DNA from: Alicyclobacillus sendaiensis NBRC 100866 | GTDB lineage: Bacteria > Bacillota > Bacilli > Alicyclobacillales > Alicyclobacillaceae | NCBI RefSeq assembly: GCF_001552675.1 | Contig: NZ_BCRQ01000002.1 | Location: 30,889 to 94,888 of the forward strand | Reading direction: 5' to 3' | Length of the DNA: 64,000 nt | In this document: piece by piece, positions 60,994 to 64,000 of the stretch | How positions within the stretch are numbered: the first letter of the stretch is position 1 | Layout of the letters: every line of letters starts with the position of its first letter | Made by a program: the position numbers and the translations under genes | The notes under the pieces: model-generated | Told to the model about the DNA's origin: nothing | The model's database searches: none | The model's input: the letters and a program-made list of their open reading frames with translations, nothing else

Positions 60994-61706
60994 ACGAACT
61001 CACCTCCGACCGAGGGAAACACCCGTTGATATGCCTCGGCGTACACGATAGGCTGTCCGGAGTTTCGTCCCGCCTGAACGCCGCGGCGTTTCGCCACATC
61101 GGTGTAGTACGCCCACAGGTGTTCCTGAGCCTGCATGCACTCCATGGCCTGCCGCTTCTTGTCGAAGACGGGCGTGATGTCGAGCAACAGATCGATCCGG
61201 AACTGGCATTGCTCCGGCTGGTGAGGCTCGAAAGCGTACAGTTGTGGAGCGCCGATGGGTGGATCGTCCGACGGATATCCGTGCGCCTGCGCGAGGATCC
61301 TTGCCTCGCGGACGAGTTCCGCGGTGCGCGGGTGATCGGCGTTGTACGGATCGACGAACGTGTGCGACAAGAGGATGTCGGGGCGATGCTTGCGAATCTC
61401 TTGCACCAGCTCGTCCCGCAGTTGCGGCGTCACGTCGATGGGATAGTCTCCGACGTCGAAGAAGCGGATTTCGGCGCCCAGGATCTCCGCTGCGCGCTCC
61501 GCCTCTTCCCGGCGAATGCGTTTGATTTCTTCGAGCGTCTTGCCCGCCTTCCACAGGCTTTGCGACTCCCCGCGCTCTCCATAGGTCAAGCACAGCACGC
61601 GCACCTTCCAACCGCGGCTGCTGTACAATGCAATGGCACCGCCGGCGCGCCACACGAAGTCAGCCGCATGAGCGCTTACGACCATCAGCGTTCCCTTTGT
61701 CTGCAT
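60990..61706 (-). CDS. 4-oxalomesaconate hydratase-like PIG-L family protein (GalB/LigU-like)
   Basis: 238 residues of the PIG-L metal-dependent family. The usual AHPDD motif is replaced by AHAADFVWRAGGAIAL (residues 12-27), a form I know from the GalB-type 4-oxalomesaconate hydratases, and a further metal motif is SHTFVDPYNADH. GalB hydrates 4-oxalomesaconate to 4-carboxy-4-hydroxy-2-oxoadipate, the substrate of the adjacent LigK-like aldolase, so the pair makes biochemical sense. AGAGGGA precedes the ATG. Deacetylase activity of other PIG-L proteins is the alternative. Confidence 0.82.
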   Translation of the reverse strand: MQTKGTLMVVSAHAADFVWRAGGAIALYSSRGWKVRVLCLTYGERGESQSLWKAGKTLEEIKRIRREEAERAAEILGAEIRFFDVGDYPIDVTPQLRDELVQEIRKHRPDILLSHTFVDPYNADHPRTAELVREARILAQAHGYPSDDPPIGAPQLYAFEPHQPEQCQFRIDLLLDITPVFDKKRQAMECMQAQEHLWAYYTDVAKRRGVQAGRNSGQPIVYAEAYQRVFPSVGGEFV

Positions 61707-61763
61707 CGTATTCCCTCTTCTCCTTATGACCAGCGTTTTTCGCGACGTTCGCCGACGAACCTC

Positions 61764-62675
61764 TCATACTTGGTAGCCAAGCAGCTTGCGCGGGTTGTCC
61801 ACCCACATCGTCCGCACCGCTTCCGGAGAGATGCCGGCATCGAGCAGGCGCGACGTGAAATCCACAATCCCGTCCACAATGCTCGGATTCGATTTCTGCC
61901 CCAAATCCGTCGATAGAAGGGTGCGCTCTGGGCCCACCGCGCGGATGGCCTCGAACAGCGCGTCCCAGTCGCATTTCCCTGTGGCAAACGTGGTGTAACA
62001 GTGCTCGATGTACGCCCCCGCCTCGGCGAGCTGAACCTGGTCTTCAATGGACAGCGCTTCGGACGGAAACAGGGCGTGCGTGACGATGATCTTCTGCACA
62101 CCGAGTTCGCGAGCCCGCCTCACCACGGCGAAGATTTCGTCGCGCGCGAGGTGTCCCGTGGCGAGTGCCATGTCGTAGTGGCGAATGCGGTCGAGGCATT
62201 GGTCGAGATCGCGGCGAAAGCGACCCTCGGCGTCCCAAACCGAGATGAGAGCGAGCCCGATGCCCGAAGCGCGCACCTCTGCCTGGATGCGCGCCCAAAA
62301 CGGCAGATGCGATTGTCCGCGGGCCGCCTGCTTCTCGGGGCTTTCGTTGGCTGCGTCGACGGTGGGCAGCCATACGATGCGCGCTCCCGCGCGCCCGGCG
62401 ATGTCCACCGCGACGGGGTTCAAGCCGCCCACGGCGTGATTCAACACCACGGCGCCCACCACATCGACGCCCGGCACTGCGCTCGACACCACTTTGGCGC
62501 GCTCCACCGTGGGAAAGTAGTGGGACTTGAGCGCAAAGCCCGACCAGCCGAGATCCCGGAATTGACGAGCGAGCGTCACGTCGTCGATGCTTCGTTCGAC
62601 AAGGTCCGGCCATACGTGCACGTGCAGATCGTACAGGCCGCTGAGGAGCGAGACGATGTCCTCCCGTTGTGTCAT
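61764..62675 (-). CDS. Metal-dependent hydrolase, DUF6282/amidohydrolase-like
   Basis: 303 residues resembling an amidohydrolase-type barrel: DLHVHVWPDLVE opens with the HxH metal motif, GHLARDEIF and THALFP supply further His residues, and LSTDLGQKSNPSIVDG holds the late metal Asp. The next genes suggest it could hydrolyse a lactone such as 2-pyrone-4,6-dicarboxylate (the LigI step leading to 4-oxalomesaconate), but that is inference. Start ATG 62675 follows AGAAGGGA by 10 bp; an upstream ATG (62708) overlaps the presumed operator. Neighbouring genes are in one operon. Confidence 0.65.
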   Translation of the reverse strand: MTQREDIVSLLSGLYDLHVHVWPDLVERSIDDVTLARQFRDLGWSGFALKSHYFPTVERAKVVSSAVPGVDVVGAVVLNHAVGGLNPVAVDIAGRAGARIVWLPTVDAANESPEKQAARGQSHLPFWARIQAEVRASGIGLALISVWDAEGRFRRDLDQCLDRIRHYDMALATGHLARDEIFAVVRRARELGVQKIIVTHALFPSEALSIEDQVQLAEAGAYIEHCYTTFATGKCDWDALFEAIRAVGPERTLLSTDLGQKSNPSIVDGIVDFTSRLLDAGISPEAVRTMWVDNPRKLLGYQV

Positions 62676-62710
62676 TCGTTCGCGTCCCTTCTCTCGAATG
62701 GCATTCATGA

Positions 62711-62721
62711 TTGTCCTACAA
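62711..62721. promoter_or_regulatory. Candidate FCD GntR operator
   Basis: TTGTCCTACAA is a TTGT-N3-ACAA dyad, the half-site pattern bound by several FCD-type GntR regulators. It lies between the GntR gene and the operon of the hydrolase, hydratase, aldolase and dehydrogenase. Confidence 0.45.
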
Positions 62722-62768
62722 AATAGTCGACAACGATGGGCGCAACCGCGCGAGGCCCAGCCCTCGCA

Positions 62769-63422
62769 TCAAAATCCCTGGCGCATGCCGCGGAGCGTGT
62801 CGCACACGTGGCTGAGATGAACGCGCATGGCGTGTTCGGCCGCGTCGGGATCGCGCCGGCGAATTGCGTCCACAATGCGCTCATGCTCTTCCATGGATGC
62901 GGCTGACCGGTTCGGCGCCAGGATGGTGCGGTACTGGTATCGAACGCTTTGCGAATTCAGCGTGTCAAGCAATCGCCTGGCGGTCTGGTGGCGAGAGATG
63001 TCGGCGATGGTGCGATGGAGTTTCGCGTTGCCGTCGGAATAGGAAAGCAGGTCGTTCCCCTCGTACTGGTGCCGCATCCAGGAGAGAATATCCTCCAGCC
63101 GCTGCACGTCTTCATCCGTCGCCCGGAGCGCCGCGTACCGCGCAATGACGCATTCAAGTGCCATGCGCACCTCGAGAATTTCCACCGCCTCCTCGTGCGA
63201 GACGTGGCGAACGCGGGCGCCGCGGTACCGCTCCCGTTCCACCAGGCCATCCTGTTCCAGGCGAGCGAGGACGGTGCGAATCGTGGCTCGACTCGCGCCC
63301 AGCCAGCGCGCGAGATCCATTTCCACAAGCCGCTGAGACGGCATGAGCGTGCCGTCGATGATGGCGTCGCGCAGGCGCCTGTAACACTCGTCTTCGGTGT
63401 AACCCTGACTTGAGACTTCCAC
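62769..63422 (-). CDS. GntR-family FCD-domain transcriptional regulator
   Basis: 217 residues: an N-terminal winged helix (LRDAIIDGTLMPSQRLVEMDLARWLGASRATIRTVLARLEQDGLVERE) and a C-terminal FCD ligand-binding helical domain (about 85-210), with likely metal/ligand residues Asp, His and His in DGNAKLHRTIAD and AMRVHLSHV. It probably controls the adjacent aromatic-degradation genes. GTG 63422 follows CGGAGGCGG by about 8 bp. Located between the dioxygenase and the hydrolase genes, all on the same strand. Confidence 0.88.
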   Translation of the reverse strand: MEVSSQGYTEDECYRRLRDAIIDGTLMPSQRLVEMDLARWLGASRATIRTVLARLEQDGLVERERYRGARVRHVSHEEAVEILEVRMALECVIARYAALRATDEDVQRLEDILSWMRHQYEGNDLLSYSDGNAKLHRTIADISRHQTARRLLDTLNSQSVRYQYRTILAPNRSAASMEEHERIVDAIRRRDPDAAEHAMRVHLSHVCDTLRGMRQGF

Positions 63423-63460
63423 GTGGGCACCGCCTCCGGTCGACTTGTCATCTGGAACAG

Positions 63461-64000
63461 TTATACCACAGGCGTGCCGTAGTGGTGAAAGCTTTCCACC
63501 GTCTTGTTGCCCCACGCTTGGCCGCGAGCGCGCTCGGCTTCCGTCCAGGTGATGGGCCGCCAATCCGGTGCGAGCACGAGGTAGCCGCCCGCGCACAGCT
63601 CGACGCGATTGCCGCCGGGCTCGTAGACGTACACGAAGTAGGTCTGGTTGATGGCGTGCTTGCTGGGCGCAAATTCGATGAACACGCCGTGATCGACAAA
63701 CAGGTCCGCAGCCCGCCAAATGCTCTCGTTCGTGTCGACGCGAAAGGCGATGTGGTGCAGTCGTCCCCGAGCGCCTGTCGCATCCAGGGTGTACACGACG
63801 TCGTAGGATTTGTTCATGGCGCGGTACCAGACGCCTGGCCGCTTGCCGTTGTCCAAACGGATCTGTTCCGTGAGCTTGAGCCCGAGGACCGACTCCACGA
63901 AATCGCCGTCGCGCTCGGCGTCCGACGACAAAAAGTTGATGTGATCGAGCGTCTTGACGCCCACGCCGCGCCCCGTCAACTTCTGCGGCTGATTTTTCAG
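63461..64000 (-). CDS. Extradiol ring-cleavage dioxygenase (VOC type), C-terminal part, cut by window end
   Basis: At least 179 residues in frame to the last base, with no stop before the window end, so only the 3' part is visible. The visible half is a VOC module: LDHINFLSSDAERDGDFVESVLGLKL, HHIAFRV with one iron His, and GNRVELCAGGY with the iron Glu, followed by a C-terminal tail. Catechol-2,3-dioxygenase-type enzymes have two such modules in about 300 residues. With the downstream hydratase and aldolase it likely opens a catecholic or protocatechuate-type ring; the substrate is not shown. Confidence 0.75.
   Translation of the reverse strand: MKNQPQKLTGRGVGVKTLDHINFLSSDAERDGDFVESVLGLKLTEQIRLDNGKRPGVWYRAMNKSYDVVYTLDATGARGRLHHIAFRVDTNESIWRAADLFVDHGVFIEFAPSKHAINQTYFVYVYEPGGNRVELCAGGYLVLAPDWRPITWTEAERARGQAWGNKTVESFHHYGTPVV

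Noticed and set aside
1..64000. rRNA, tRNA, CRISPR arrays, insertion sequences, prophage
   Set aside because: No cloverleaf, repeat-spacer array, transposase, integrase or phage structural gene was seen in the sequence.

Overview
The window is a GC-rich (roughly 60% or more) bacterial chromosome segment from an endospore-forming Firmicute. Evidence: three spore-germination receptor genes, SpoVB- and SpoVK-type genes, a GerP/GerT-like coat cluster, Bacillus-type LexA, GlnR, CcpN and FadR, and AGGAGG-type ribosome binding sites. The Bacillus gene order spoVK-hflX-ynbB-glnR-glnA together with high GC suggests Alicyclobacillus or a close relative; this is inference, not a database match. There are 57 protein genes. 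I saw no rRNA, tRNA, CRISPR array, prophage or insertion sequence.

Layout. 1-3.4 kb: a germinant-receptor operon in the order C, small membrane protein, B, A. 3.4-7.8 kb: galE, a SpoVB-like flippase and a secreted lipoprotein. 7.9-14.5 kb: spoVK, then three extra genes (a GTPase, a UbiA-like membrane protein and a small CxxC membrane protein), then hflX-ynbB and glnR-glnA. 14.5-20.8 kb: a hexuronate locus (divergent LacI regulator, uxaA, IolB/KduI-like isomerase, uxaB and a sugar porter lacking its N-terminal part). 20.8-28 kb: lexA with two abutting SOS boxes, a HAD phosphatase, glyQS, a homocysteine methyltransferase/MTHFR fusion, a thioredoxin-like lipoprotein and a GGDEF protein. 28-29.7 kb: a four-gene spore-coat/germination cluster. 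29.8-42.2 kb: a complete FadR beta-oxidation regulon, with fadR-etfB-etfA divergent from fadF-fadN-fadA-fadE-lcfA-thioesterase around a perfect FadR operator.

42.2-46.1 kb: class I ribonucleotide reductase (nrdA, nrdB) behind a promoter whose spacer is exactly a perfect NrdR box, followed by a cobalamin riboswitch and an intrinsic terminator. 46.3-53.6 kb: a KimA-like potassium transporter, a FUSC-like membrane protein, a phosphodiester glycosidase, a beta-propeller protein and an EamA transporter. 53.7-59.3 kb: a gluconeogenic block (ccpN-like regulator, PPDK regulatory kinase/phosphorylase, ppdK, divergent glpX). 59.4-64 kb: an aromatic meta-cleavage cluster (DUF1932 dehydrogenase, LigK-like aldolase, GalB/LigU-like hydratase, a metal-dependent hydrolase, an FCD GntR regulator and an extradiol dioxygenase cut by the window end).

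Most regulatory logic is readable locally: SOS, fatty acid, B12/NrdR, nitrogen (GlnR), hexuronate and aromatic control sites all sit next to the matching regulators or enzymes. The least explained parts are the three-gene insert between spoVK and hflX, the GerP/GerT-like cluster with an internally duplicated protein, and the terminal aromatic cluster.
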